64,000 nt of DNA, taken from NCBI RefSeq assembly GCF_006540305.1, contig NZ_BJOR01000001.1:1922001-1986000 (forward strand), in the 5' to 3' direction. The position numbers and the translations under genes are program-made. The stretch's first letter is position 1. Each line of letters starts with the position of its first letter. This DNA is from Streptomyces sp. 6-11-2. GTDB taxonomy: Bacteria; Actinomycetota; Actinomycetes; Streptomycetales; Streptomycetaceae. Positions 43,985 to 53,375 of this stretch are shown piece after piece. The notes under the pieces were generated by a model, which did not search any database, was not told where the DNA came from, and saw only the letters and a list, made by a program, of their open reading frames with translations.

Positions 43985-46900
43985 TCACGCGGCCGAGTAG
44001 GCCTTCGTGAGCTGTTCCACCGCCGCCCCGTACCGTCCGGTCAGCAGCAGGTGATCCGCGTCGGCGAAGGGTTTCGCCACCGCCGCGCTCATCCGCCCGT
44101 CCGCCTTCTGCTGGACGATCAGCCGGGCCTTGGTGACCAGCTCGCGGCCCACGGCGTCGGCGCCCACCCGCTCGGCCGCCCGCGCCGCGAGGCCCAGCGC
44201 CTTGAGCGTCGCCGTGCCGCCGGCCGGGACGCCGGTGAGCGTGGTCAGGCCCCAGCCGTAGGGGAACTGCGGGTCGTACGCCGTGTCGCCCACGTTGATC
44301 GGGAGCTGCTCCTGCGACTTCGGCCAGGTCACCGGGAGCTGCCCGGTGAAGGGCCGGGTGCCGTAGAGCACGTCGGCCACGCCGTCGCCCTCGGTTCCCG
44401 GCAGCCAGGAGGCGACGAGGGCATCGATCTTCCCGAGCCGGTCGCCGATGAGCTGCGGGCGCCCGGAGACGACCAGCACCACGCACTTCATGGCCCCGCA
44501 CACCTTGTCCACGGCGGCCCGGTCGGCGGCCGACAGCTGGAGGTCGTGCCCGTTGCCGACGTCGCCGACGCCCTCGGCGTACGGGGTCTCGCCGACGACG
44601 ACCACGCCCACGTCGTGACCGGCCGTTGAGGCCGAGGCGTCCTTGGACCAGGTGACGTTCCCGCCCGCCTTGCGCATGGCCTGAAGGATCGTGGTGCCCT
44701 GGGTGTGGGTGCCGGAGGCGCCCTGCCAGGTGATGGTCCAGCCGCCGGTCTGGTTGCCGAGGTCGTCGGCGTTGGACCCGGCCACGTAGACCTTCGCCTT
44801 CTTCTTCAGCGGCAGCAGGCCGCCCTTGTTCTTCAGCAGCACCTGGGACTCGGCGGCGGCCTGCCTGGCGACGGTGCGGTGCTCGGCGGAGCCGATCCGG
44901 GAGGCGCCGGCGGTATCGGCGTAGGGGTGCTCGAAGAGGCCCAGTTCGAACTTCTTGGTGAGGATCCGGGAGACCGCGTCGTCGATCCGCCGGGGGCTGA
45001 TCCGACCCGCCTTCACCTCGGCGATCAGGGTCGCCCGGAAGTCCTGGTACGCGTACGGCACCATGATCATGTCCACCCCGGCGTTGACCGACGCTCGGAC
45101 CTGAGCGGCGGCGTCGCCCGGGAGCTGGTCGATGGCGGCCCAGTCGCTGATGACGAAGCCGTCGAAGCCCATGCGGCCCTTGAGTACACCGTTGATCATG
45201 TCGCCGCGGGCGTGCATCTTCACCGGGCCCTGCCCGTCGCCGACGACGTCCAGCGAGGAGTACGAGGGCATGACCGAGCCGATGCCGCGGTCCACGGCCG
45301 GCCCGTACGGCGCCAGGTGGATGTCCTCCAGCTGCTGCCGGGTGACCCTGGTGACGCCCTGGTCGGTGGTGTAGGTGCCGGTGGTGGAGGAGCCGTACAG
45401 AGTGCCGCCGTCGCCGACGAAGTGCTTGGCGGTGGCCAGCACCTTGTCGCCGCGGCTCAGGTCGCGCCCGTCCGCGCGCCCCTGGAGGCCCTGGATGACG
45501 GTCTCCATGGATTCGACGAGGGCCGGGTCCTCGCCGAAGGACTCGTAGGAGCGGCCCCAGCGTTCGTCGCGGCTGACGCACAAGCAGGGCGCGAAGTCCC
45601 AGTGGATCCCGGTGGCGCGGACCTCGCTCGCCGTCACCGCGCCGGTCTTCTCGGCCAGCCGGGGGTCGCGGCTGGCGCCGATGCCGATGTTGTGCGGCAT
45701 GATCGTGGCGCCGGCCAGGTTGTTGTGCCCGTGCACCGCGTCGACCCCGTAGATCAGCGGGATCTGGAACCGGGTGGCCCGGGTGCGCAGCTGGAAGTCG
45801 TCGATCATCTTCGCCCAGGCCTGGGGGGTGTTGGGCGTGGGGGTCGAACCGCCGCCGGACAGCAGGGAGCCGAGGGCGTGGGCGGCGATGTCGCCCGGCG
45901 CGGTCATCGCCCCGCGTTCGGCCTGCGTCATCTGCCCGGCCTTCTCCTCGAGGGACATCCGGGAGAGCAGGTCCGCGACCCGCTTCTTCACCGGCAGCCT
46001 GCTGTCGAGGTACGGCAGCCCGTACGCGTCGACGACGATCTGCGGTGTCTCGGCGGGGGGCTTGGCGCCGGTGACGGTGAGCTGGAGCGGGATCGTCCCG
46101 GCGGGCCGCGCCGCCTTGGGCTTGAGGGTGGTGACCTTGAGGGTGCGGGAGGTGCCGGAGGCGGTGCCCGCGGGGAAGGTGAGGGTGCCGGAGACCGGGG
46201 TGTAGTCCTTGCCGGGCTCGGCGGTGCCGCCGCCGGTGCGGTAGGCGACCGTCACCGGCTCGTCGAGCGGGGCGGAGCCGGTGGTGGCGACGGTGACCTT
46301 CACCGCCGCCGTGCCGCCCCCGCCGACCGGGTAGACCGCCGCGTCGGTGGTGACGGAGGCGCGCAGCGACTGGTCGGCCCGGCCGTACAACTGCACGTCG
46401 TCCATGGCGAACCTGCCCTTGACGCCGGTCGGCAGGGTGACGGCGTAGCCCCACATCCCGGTGAGACCGAGGACGTGGTCGATGCCGCCGACCGGCTGGT
46501 AGTCCGTGCGGTAGGTGAAGTCGGCGAAGGGCAGCTCGATCTGTTTCCAGCCCGTGAAGTCGTCGGTGAAGGAGGTCGTCCACAGCTCGGACGCCTCGCC
46601 GTGCGCACCGCCGTCCTTGATCTCGAAGGCGATCTTCCTGCCGTTGTCCTGGCCCTCCCACCAGAACCGGATGCCCTGGTGGGCGGACCAGTCGTGGGCG
46701 GGCAGGTCGGCCGCGAAGTCGTGCGTGAAGCCGCCGTAGCCGCTGATGTCGTAGGTACCGGAGAGGACCTTGGCGCCCTCGGGCGCGTCGGAACGGTCGG
46801 CGAGCCGCAGGGTGGGCGGATCGTCGCTGTCGCCACCCCAGGTGAAGATGCCCTCGGCGGGCTGGCCGGCGAAGGGCACCTCGCCCTCGAAGCGGTCGAT

Positions 46901-47011
46901 GGACACGGGGGCGGGGGCCGGGTCGTCGGCGTAGTCGGCCGCCCGCGCCGACGCGAACGGGAGCAGGGCGGCGAGCAGACCGGCGGAGACGAGCAGGGCG
47001 GTTCTTCGCAT
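43985..47011 (-). CDS. secreted GH3 beta-glucosidase with carbohydrate-binding and Calx-beta-like domains
   Basis: The 1008-residue exported glycosidase has a signal peptide (MRRTALLVSAGLLAALLPFA), then a CBM11-like jelly roll (about residues 40-225), a Calx-beta-like segment (about 225-310), the GH3 N-terminal barrel (IYGVDAVHGHNNLAG, KHFVGDGGT, with the nucleophile Asp in VISDWAAI) and the C-terminal domain (VVVVGETPYAEG). It should release glucose from beta-glucans or cello-oligosaccharides. GGAAGG lies before ATG 47011. It is divergent from a GH30 gene, suggesting a paired polysaccharide-degrading unit. Confidence 0.9.
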   Translation of the reverse strand: MRRTALLVSAGLLAALLPFASARAADYADDPAPAPVSIDRFEGEVPFAGQPAEGIFTWGGDSDDPPTLRLADRSDAPEGAKVLSGTYDISGYGGFTHDFAADLPAHDWSAHQGIRFWWEGQDNGRKIAFEIKDGGAHGEASELWTTSFTDDFTGWKQIELPFADFTYRTDYQPVGGIDHVLGLTGMWGYAVTLPTGVKGRFAMDDVQLYGRADQSLRASVTTDAAVYPVGGGGTAAVKVTVATTGSAPLDEPVTVAYRTGGGTAEPGKDYTPVSGTLTFPAGTASGTSRTLKVTTLKPKAARPAGTIPLQLTVTGAKPPAETPQIVVDAYGLPYLDSRLPVKKRVADLLSRMSLEEKAGQMTQAERGAMTAPGDIAAHALGSLLSGGGSTPTPNTPQAWAKMIDDFQLRTRATRFQIPLIYGVDAVHGHNNLAGATIMPHNIGIGASRDPRLAEKTGAVTASEVRATGIHWDFAPCLCVSRDERWGRSYESFGEDPALVESMETVIQGLQGRADGRDLSRGDKVLATAKHFVGDGGTLYGSSTTGTYTTDQGVTRVTRQQLEDIHLAPYGPAVDRGIGSVMPSYSSLDVVGDGQGPVKMHARGDMINGVLKGRMGFDGFVISDWAAIDQLPGDAAAQVRASVNAGVDMIMVPYAYQDFRATLIAEVKAGRISPRRIDDAVSRILTKKFELGLFEHPYADTAGASRIGSAEHRTVARQAAAESQVLLKNKGGLLPLKKKAKVYVAGSNADDLGNQTGGWTITWQGASGTHTQGTTILQAMRKAGGNVTWSKDASASTAGHDVGVVVVGETPYAEGVGDVGNGHDLQLSAADRAAVDKVCGAMKCVVLVVSGRPQLIGDRLGKIDALVASWLPGTEGDGVADVLYGTRPFTGQLPVTWPKSQEQLPINVGDTAYDPQFPYGWGLTTLTGVPAGGTATLKALGLAARAAERVGADAVGRELVTKARLIVQQKADGRMSAAVAKPFADADHLLLTGRYGAAVEQLTKAYSAA

Positions 47012-47269
47012 GGACGGACCTTCCCTCGGCTCTGGGACTTCCCTGGGCTCATGATTCACTCACGACTTAGATCACGCCTTGAGTGAACTAGCGTCAGCCC
47101 GCCGCCGTCAAGACTTCACACTGGACTGGGGAGGGGCCCAACTCCTGGCCGAATACGGGCAGTTACCCGTTCGGCACCTGAACGCGCACCCTCTTGACTC
47201 GGCCCCGAAGCCGTCATTTACTCACCGCTCGCACGCCCCTGTCCCCCACCTCACGAAGGGCGGCACCCG

Positions 47270-49168
47270 ATGCACTCCTTTCCCGACGGACGCGGTCTTC
47301 CCGGCAGACGCGGTCGCGCGCTGCGGCTGCTGCTCGCCGGACTGCTGTCCACGGCGGGCCTGACGGCCCTGGGCGCCCCGGCCGCGCAGGCGGCGGGCGA
47401 GCCCGTCACCGCCTGGCTGACCACGACCGACGACTCCGGCGGGCGCCACGTGGTGCGCGGGCTCGAACAGCAGACGCCGTTCGCCTTCCAGTCCGGCACC
47501 GGAGGCGGCGGCGAGAACATCACCGTCGACGAGAACACCCGCTACCAGACCTTCACCGGCGGCGGCGCCTCCTTCACCGACACCGCGGCCTGGCTGATGA
47601 AGAGCAGCGGCGCGCTGTCGCAGGCGACCCGGGACGCGACCATGCGGAAGCTGTTCTCGCCCACGGACGGGATCGGGCTCTCCTTCCTGCGCAACCCGAT
47701 GGGCGCCTCCGACCTGGCGCGGGGCGGCTACACCTACGACGACGTGCCGGCCGGGCAGAGCGACCCGTCGCTCTCGAAGTTCTCCATCGCCCACGATCTG
47801 GCCGACGTGGTGCCGCTGACCCGGCAGGCGCTCCAGCTCAACCCGGCGCTCACGGTGATGGCCTCGCCCTGGACCGCGCCCGCCTGGATGAAGGACAGCG
47901 GGCAGCTCAACGGCGGCTGGTTGAAGGCGGAGGACTACGGGGCGTACGCCACGTACTTCGTGAAGTACCTCCAGGCCTACCGGGACCAGGGCGTCCCGGT
48001 CGCCTACGTGACCGCGCAGAACGAGCCCACCTGCTGTTCCGGCTACCCCTCGATGAGCTGGAACGCCGGCGGCCTGGCCTACTTCACCAAGAGCGAGCTG
48101 CTGCCCAAGCTCCAGGCCGCGGGCCTGTCCACCAAGGTGCTGGCGCACGACTGGAACTGGGACACCTACGACTCCTACGCCGCCCAGACGGTGGACGACG
48201 CGGCCGTCCGCGCGCACCCGAACTTCGGCGGCATCGCCTGGCACGGCTACGGCGGCAACGTCGCCCAGCAGACCACCGTGCACAACCGGTATCCGCAGCT
48301 GGACGCCTTCGGCACCGAGCACTCGGGCGGCACCTGGATCGGCCACCAGCAGCGCGAGGACATGCTCAACATCGTCGACTACACCCGGAACTGGGCGAAG
48401 TCGGTGACCAAGTGGTCGCTGGCGGTGGACCAGAACATGGGGCCGCACAACGGCGGTTGCGGCACCTGCACCGGGCTGATCACGGTGCACAACGGCGACG
48501 GCCGTTCGGGGCAGGTCGACTACACGGTCGAGTACTACGACATGGGCCACCTGACGAAGTTCGTACGGCCGGGCGCGCAGCGGATCGCCTCCACCGCCTC
48601 CTCGGCGGTGCCCAACGTGGCCTGGCGCAACCCGGACGGCGGCAAGGCCCTGATCGCCTACAACGACGCCACCACCGCGAAGACCGTCACGATCAACTGG
48701 GGTTCGCAGCACGCCACCTACTCGCTGCCGGGCCGGACGTCGGCGACCTTCACCTGGTCCGGGACGCAGTCGGGCGGCGGCAGCAAGTCGGGCGCGTTCG
48801 TCGGGCTGGCGGGCAAGTGCCTGGACGTGGCGGGCGGTTCGTCGGCGAACGGCACGGCAGTGCAGCTCTACGACTGCAACTCCAGCACGGCCCAGCAGTG
48901 GACGGTCCAGCCGGACGGGTCGGTGCGGGCGCTGGGCAAGTGCCTGGACGTGACGTCGGCGTCGACCGCCAACGGGGCGAAGGTGCAGCTGTACGACTGC
49001 AACGGCACCGGGGCCCAGCAGTGGTCGTACAACGCCTCGACCGGTGACGTGGTGAACCTCGCCGCCGACAAGTGTCTGGACGTGACCGACAACTCCTCGG
49101 CCAACGGGGCTCGGGCGCAGATCTGGTCGTGCACCGGCGCGGCCAACCAGAAGTGGCGGTTGCAGTAG
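47270..49168 (+). CDS. secreted GH30 glucanase/glucosylceramidase-like enzyme with ricin-B lectin domain
   Basis: The 632-residue protein has a Sec signal peptide (RALRLLLAGLLSTAGLTALG, cut near residue 42), a GH30 catalytic barrel with the acid/base Glu in TAQNEPTC (about 250) and nucleophile in FGTEHSGG (about 350), and a beta side-domain. The C-terminal ricin-type beta-trefoil (about residues 505-632) has three lectin repeats with QxW motifs (AQQWTVQ, AQQWSYN, NQKWRLQ). GH30 members cleave beta-1,6-glucan or glucosylceramide. The ATG start is at 47270. Confidence 0.9.
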   Translation: MHSFPDGRGLPGRRGRALRLLLAGLLSTAGLTALGAPAAQAAGEPVTAWLTTTDDSGGRHVVRGLEQQTPFAFQSGTGGGGENITVDENTRYQTFTGGGASFTDTAAWLMKSSGALSQATRDATMRKLFSPTDGIGLSFLRNPMGASDLARGGYTYDDVPAGQSDPSLSKFSIAHDLADVVPLTRQALQLNPALTVMASPWTAPAWMKDSGQLNGGWLKAEDYGAYATYFVKYLQAYRDQGVPVAYVTAQNEPTCCSGYPSMSWNAGGLAYFTKSELLPKLQAAGLSTKVLAHDWNWDTYDSYAAQTVDDAAVRAHPNFGGIAWHGYGGNVAQQTTVHNRYPQLDAFGTEHSGGTWIGHQQREDMLNIVDYTRNWAKSVTKWSLAVDQNMGPHNGGCGTCTGLITVHNGDGRSGQVDYTVEYYDMGHLTKFVRPGAQRIASTASSAVPNVAWRNPDGGKALIAYNDATTAKTVTINWGSQHATYSLPGRTSATFTWSGTQSGGGSKSGAFVGLAGKCLDVAGGSSANGTAVQLYDCNSSTAQQWTVQPDGSVRALGKCLDVTSASTANGAKVQLYDCNGTGAQQWSYNASTGDVVNLAADKCLDVTDNSSANGARAQIWSCTGAANQKWRLQ

Positions 49169-49275
49169 GACCGCCCGGCCGGCCGGACACCGGTCGCGGC
49201 ACCGGGCCCGCGGCTCCCCGCGGACGTATCGTCGGGGGTGTCCCCGACCTGACCACCCCGACCAGGAGCGCCGGC

Positions 49276-49881
49276 ATGACCACACCTCGGGACCTGTTGA
49301 TCGTCAGCATGGACGTCCCGTCCGAGCGCCCCGTCGAACAGGGCGATCTGTCTCTCGCGCTGGCGGGCGCCGAACTGGCCGACCTCCTCACCGGCGGGGC
49401 CGCCGGCCTGGACGGCGACCGCATCGTGCCGCTCCCCCGGCGGGACACCGGGGACCGCCTCCTGGACCAGGCGGCGGCGTCGCTCGACGGGCGGCCGCCG
49501 TACGAGTCCGTCGAGGACTGGCTGTGGCGCCGCGGCGAGGGCCTGGCCGTGACCTACATCGACGCCCTGGACGCGGAGGGGCAGCTCACCGGGCGGCGGC
49601 ACCGCTGGATGCCCGCGCGCGGCGGCCGGAAGGCGCCCGCCGACACACCGGCGCGGCGCCGGGCCGCCGAGCGCTGGTCCTCCCACGACCCCGTCATCGC
49701 CGGGCTCGCGGCCGCCGTCGGCATCGAGGCCGAGCCGGGCGCCCCGCTCACCGCCCCGGACGACGACGCCCTGGTCACCGTGCTGGCCACCGTCAACGAC
49801 GCGGTGACGGAGCTGGAGGCCGTACGGCAGCGGCGGCGCATCGAGAACGCGGCCTTCGACAACATCTGGCGCGCTCCCTGA
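49276..49881 (+). CDS. GPP34 (GOLPH3-like) phosphoprotein-family protein
   Basis: The 201-residue protein (DLSLALAGAELADLLTGGAA, PPYESVEDWLWRRGEGLAVT, then RRIENAAFDNIW) matches the GPP34 fold of GOLPH3. Many actinobacteria have several such proteins; the bacterial function is unknown, though the eukaryotic protein binds PI4P at the Golgi. GGAG lies just before the ATG. No export signal is visible. Confidence 0.85.
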   Translation: MTTPRDLLIVSMDVPSERPVEQGDLSLALAGAELADLLTGGAAGLDGDRIVPLPRRDTGDRLLDQAAASLDGRPPYESVEDWLWRRGEGLAVTYIDALDAEGQLTGRRHRWMPARGGRKAPADTPARRRAAERWSSHDPVIAGLAAAVGIEAEPGAPLTAPDDDALVTVLATVNDAVTELEAVRQRRRIENAAFDNIWRAP

Positions 49882-50112
49882 CACCGGGTGCGAACCCGGG
49901 TGCGTCGACCTCCTGCCGACGCCGCGCCGACGGGCCGCGGCCCCGGCTTGTCGGCGCGGGAGCGCCGGGCCCGGTCCGGGTCCCGGGCCGGCAGCCGGGT
50001 CGTCGTGCGTCCCCCCGCCGAAGAGCCGCCGTCCGCGGAACCGTTGTCGTCCGCGTCCCTGTCTCCTCTGTGCCGTGGCCTGCGGCGGAGGCGGGCTCGG
50101 GCGTCCGTTCGG

Positions 50113-51717
50113 CTACTTCGCCGGTTCCACGCCCGCGCGCAGCAGGCCGTAGGTGTACGCGTCCTCCAGGGCCTGCCAGGAGGCCGCGATCACGTTGTCC
50201 GCCACGCCCACCGTGGACCACTCGCCCTGGCCGTCCGAGGTGGAGATCAGCACGCGGGTGGTGGAGGAGGTGCCGTGCTTGCCCTCCAGGATACGGACCT
50301 TGTAGTCGACCAGGCCGAGGGAGGCGAGCTCGGGGTAGATCTTCTCCAGGGCCACGCGCAGGGCGCGGTCGAGGGCGTTGACCGGGCCGTTGCCCTCGGC
50401 GGTGGCGACGATGCGCTCGCTCTTGGCCCACAGCTTCACCGTGGCCTCGTTGGCGTGGGTGCCGTCGGGGCGGTCCTCGACGATGGCCCGCCAGGACTCG
50501 ACGTCGAAGTACCTCAGCGGCCTGCCCTCGGCCTCGGCGCGCAGCAGCAGTTCGAAGCTCGCGTCGGCCGCCTCGTAGGTGTAGCCCTTGAGCTCGCGCT
50601 CCTTGACGCGCTCGACCACGCGGCCGACCAGTTCGCGGTCGTCGCCGAGGTCGATGCCGAGTTCCTTGCCCTTGAGCTCGATGGAGGCGCGGCCGGCCAT
50701 GTCGGAGACCAGCATGCGCATGGTGTTGCCGACCTGCTCGGGGTCGATGTGCTGGTACAGGTCCGGGTCGACCTTGATGGCGGAGGCGTGCAGGCCGGCC
50801 TTGTGGGCGAAGGCGGAGACACCCACATAGGGCTGGTGAGTGGAGGGCGTGAGGTTGACGACCTCGGCGATGGCGTGCGAGATGCGGGTCATCTCGCGCA
50901 GCCGCCCCTCGGGCAGCACCCGCTTGCCGTACTTCAGCTCCAGGGCCGCGACCACCGGGAAGAGGTTGGCGTTGCCGACCCGCTCGCCGTAGCCGTTGGC
51001 CGTGCACTGCACGTGGGTGGCGCCGGCGTCGACGGCCGCGAGGGTGTTGGCGACCGCGCAGCCGGTGTCGTCCTGGGCGTGGATGCCGAGGCGGGCGCCG
51101 GTGTCCGCGAGGACGGTGGAGACGACCGCCTGGACCTGGGCGGGCAGCATGCCGCCGTTGGTGTCGCAGAGGATCACCACGTCCGCGCCGGCCTCCGCGG
51201 CGGTGCGGACGACGGCCTTGGCGTACTGGGGGTTGGCGCGGTAGCCGTCGAAGAAGTGCTCGCAGTCGACGAAGACCCGGCGGCCCTCGGCGCGCAGGTG
51301 GGAGACGGTGTCGCGGACCATCTCCAGGTTCTCCTCCAAGGTGGTGCGCAACGCCAGCTCCACATGCCGGTCGTGCGACTTGGCGACCAGGGTGATCACC
51401 TCGGCGCCGGACTCCAGCAGCGCCCTGACCTGGGGGTCGTCCGCCGCCTTGGCGCCGGCCCGGCGGGTCGCCCCGAAGGCGACGAGCTTGGCGTGCCGGA
51501 AGTCGATCTCCTGCTTGGCGCGGGCGAAGAACTCGGTGTCCCGCGGGTTCGCGCCGGGCCAGCCACCCTCGATGAAGCCCACGCCGAAGTCGTCCAGGTG
51601 CCGAGCGATGGCCAGCTTGTCGGCGACCGTGAGGTTGATCCCCTCACGCTGGGCGCCGTCGCGCAGGGTGGTGTCGAAGACGTGGAACGAATCGTCGAGC
51701 TGGCTGGATGCGGTCAT
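50113..51717 (-). CDS. cimA: citramalate synthase / 2-isopropylmalate synthase-family enzyme
   Basis: The 534-residue product has the HMGL-like catalytic domain with FDTTLRDGAQREGINL near residue 15, the metal-binding HAQDDTGCAVANTLAAV and GNANLFPVV, and a C-terminal LeuA allosteric-like domain (about residues 400-530). It is the type usually called CimA in streptomycetes, which condenses pyruvate and acetyl-CoA to (R)-citramalate for threonine-independent isoleucine synthesis. I chose ATG 51717. The frame is open upstream to GTG 51912 across a terminator-like hairpin, so an N-terminally extended product is possible but unlikely. Confidence 0.88.
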   Translation of the reverse strand: MTASSQLDDSFHVFDTTLRDGAQREGINLTVADKLAIARHLDDFGVGFIEGGWPGANPRDTEFFARAKQEIDFRHAKLVAFGATRRAGAKAADDPQVRALLESGAEVITLVAKSHDRHVELALRTTLEENLEMVRDTVSHLRAEGRRVFVDCEHFFDGYRANPQYAKAVVRTAAEAGADVVILCDTNGGMLPAQVQAVVSTVLADTGARLGIHAQDDTGCAVANTLAAVDAGATHVQCTANGYGERVGNANLFPVVAALELKYGKRVLPEGRLREMTRISHAIAEVVNLTPSTHQPYVGVSAFAHKAGLHASAIKVDPDLYQHIDPEQVGNTMRMLVSDMAGRASIELKGKELGIDLGDDRELVGRVVERVKERELKGYTYEAADASFELLLRAEAEGRPLRYFDVESWRAIVEDRPDGTHANEATVKLWAKSERIVATAEGNGPVNALDRALRVALEKIYPELASLGLVDYKVRILEGKHGTSSTTRVLISTSDGQGEWSTVGVADNVIAASWQALEDAYTYGLLRAGVEPAK

Positions 51718-51821
51718 GGTCTCAAGGCTCCTGTTTGCAATCTCGGTCTTGCCGTCAATGACCGGCTCCACCGTCCCCCCAATAGTCCCTCGCGCAGCGG
51801 TCCCGGCTGTGGGTGGGCCAG

Positions 51822-51856
51822 GAAAACGAAAGACCCCTCGCGGGTGCGAGAGGTCT
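51822..51856 (-). terminator. hairpin in the cimA leader, probable transcription attenuator
   Basis: On the minus strand AGACCTCTCGC-ACCC-GCGAGGGGTCT forms an 11-bp stem (one G-U pair) followed by TTCGTTTT. It sits about 105-140 bases before the cimA ATG, the position and shape of amino-acid biosynthesis attenuators. Ile-Val-Val-Leu codons lie 12 to 23 bases upstream of the stem in a frame that stays open to cimA. Confidence 0.65.
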
Positions 51857-52002
51857 GCGCGCGGGTCGAGGACGACGATGGCCGCCCGTACCTGGTCGTA
51901 CGTGGCGGTCACTGCGGACCGGCGCGCCTGCTGCCAATAATCATGGCGGACGAGAGCACGGGGGCAGTCTGGCACAGTCCCGCTCTCTCCGGACATCACG
52001 TC

Positions 52003-53316
52003 TCAGGATGCGGGCGTCAACCTGGACGCCTCCGCGGTCTCCACCCGCGCCAGATCCAGGTCCCTGGTCTCCCGCATGGTGATGTAGACCACGAGCGAGA
52101 CGGCCGCACAGGCCGCCACGTACCAGAAGAATCCGGACTCCGCGCCGGCGTTCTTGAACCACAGGGCGACGTATTCCGCGGTGCCGCCGAAGAGGGCGTT
52201 GGCGAGGGCGTAGGGCAGGGCCACGCCGAGCGCGCGCACGCCCGTGGGGAACAGCTCCGCCTTCACGCACGCGTTGATCGAGGTGTAGCCGGTGACCACG
52301 ACCAGGGCGAGCAGGGACAGTCCGAGCGCCGGCCAGAAACCGTCCGCGCGCCGCAGCAGGGTCATGATCGGCACGGTCAGGACCGTGGAGCCGACGGCGA
52401 AGGTGATCAGCAGCGGCCGGCGGCCGATCCGGTCGGACAGCCGCCCGGCGAGCGGCTGGAGGCAGGCGAAGACGATCAGCGCGGTGAAGGAGACGAGGGT
52501 CGCGGTCTGCTTGGGCAGGCCCGCGGAGTTGGCCAGGTACTTCGTCAGGTACGTGGTGTACGTGTAGTACGCCACGGTGCCGCCCATGGTCAGGGCGATC
52601 ACCAGGAACGCCTCCCGCCTGTGCCGCCACAGCGCGCGCAGGGTGCCGCGCTCCTCGCCACCGGTGGCGTCGGCCTCGTACACCGCCTCGTACACCTCGG
52701 TCTCCAGCATGCTGCGGCGCAGGTAGAAGACCACGGCCGCGCCGAGCGCGCCGACCACGAACGGGATGCGCCACCCGTAGCTGTGCAGGGCCTCGTCGGA
52801 CATGGTGCGCTGGAGCAGGATCTGGAGGCCGAGGCCGAGGATCTGGCCGGCGGTCATGGACACGTACTGGAAACTGGAGGCGAAGCCGCGGTGGCGCGGG
52901 GCGGAGGCCTCGGTGAGGTAGGTGGCGCTGGCCGCGTACTCGCCGCCCACGGACAGTCCCTGGAGCAGGCGTGCGGCGAGCAGGACCAGGGCGCCGCCGT
53001 AGCCGGCGACGGCGTAGGTCGGCGCCACGGCGATGAGGACGGCGGAGGCCGACATGAGGGTGACGGTCAGGGTCAGGGCCGCCTTGCGGCCCTTCCGGTC
53101 GCCGACCCTGCCGAGCAGCCAGCCACCGACCGGGCGCATGAAGAAGCCGACGGCGAAGATGCCCGCGGTGTTCATGAGCTGGGCGGTCGGGTTCCCGTCC
53201 GGGAAGAAGGCCCCGGCGAAGTAGGTGGCGAAGCTGGCGTAGACGAACCAGTCGTACCACTCCACCATGTTTCCGGCCGAGCCGATCCAGATCTTCTTCC
53301 AGTGCTGTCGTCCCAT
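52003..53316 (-). CDS. MFS transporter, metabolite:H+ symporter (MHS) family
   Basis: The 437-residue protein has 12 predicted membrane helices. MFS motifs are visible: GRVGDRKGRKAALTLTV (motif A between TM2 and TM3), LLQGLSVGGEYAASATYL and GRLSDRIGRRPLLI. The layout and N-terminal NMVEWYDWFVYA match MHS symporters for alpha-ketoglutarate, proline/betaine or citrate. The substrate is not resolvable. It is transcribed toward cimA, with the attenuator region between. Confidence 0.9.
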   Translation of the reverse strand: MGRQHWKKIWIGSAGNMVEWYDWFVYASFATYFAGAFFPDGNPTAQLMNTAGIFAVGFFMRPVGGWLLGRVGDRKGRKAALTLTVTLMSASAVLIAVAPTYAVAGYGGALVLLAARLLQGLSVGGEYAASATYLTEASAPRHRGFASSFQYVSMTAGQILGLGLQILLQRTMSDEALHSYGWRIPFVVGALGAAVVFYLRRSMLETEVYEAVYEADATGGEERGTLRALWRHRREAFLVIALTMGGTVAYYTYTTYLTKYLANSAGLPKQTATLVSFTALIVFACLQPLAGRLSDRIGRRPLLITFAVGSTVLTVPIMTLLRRADGFWPALGLSLLALVVVTGYTSINACVKAELFPTGVRALGVALPYALANALFGGTAEYVALWFKNAGAESGFFWYVAACAAVSLVVYITMRETRDLDLARVETAEASRLTPAS

Positions 53317-53375
53317 GAGCCGTCACTGCCCCGGCCGGGCGGTGGGAACGCGCCGGAATCGGCCAAACGGAGCGG

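Noticed and set aside
51718..51999. Extended CimA N-terminus as the true start
   Set aside because: The extension runs through a terminator hairpin and lacks homology to the catalytic domain; ATG 51717 is directly before the conserved FDTTLRDG region.
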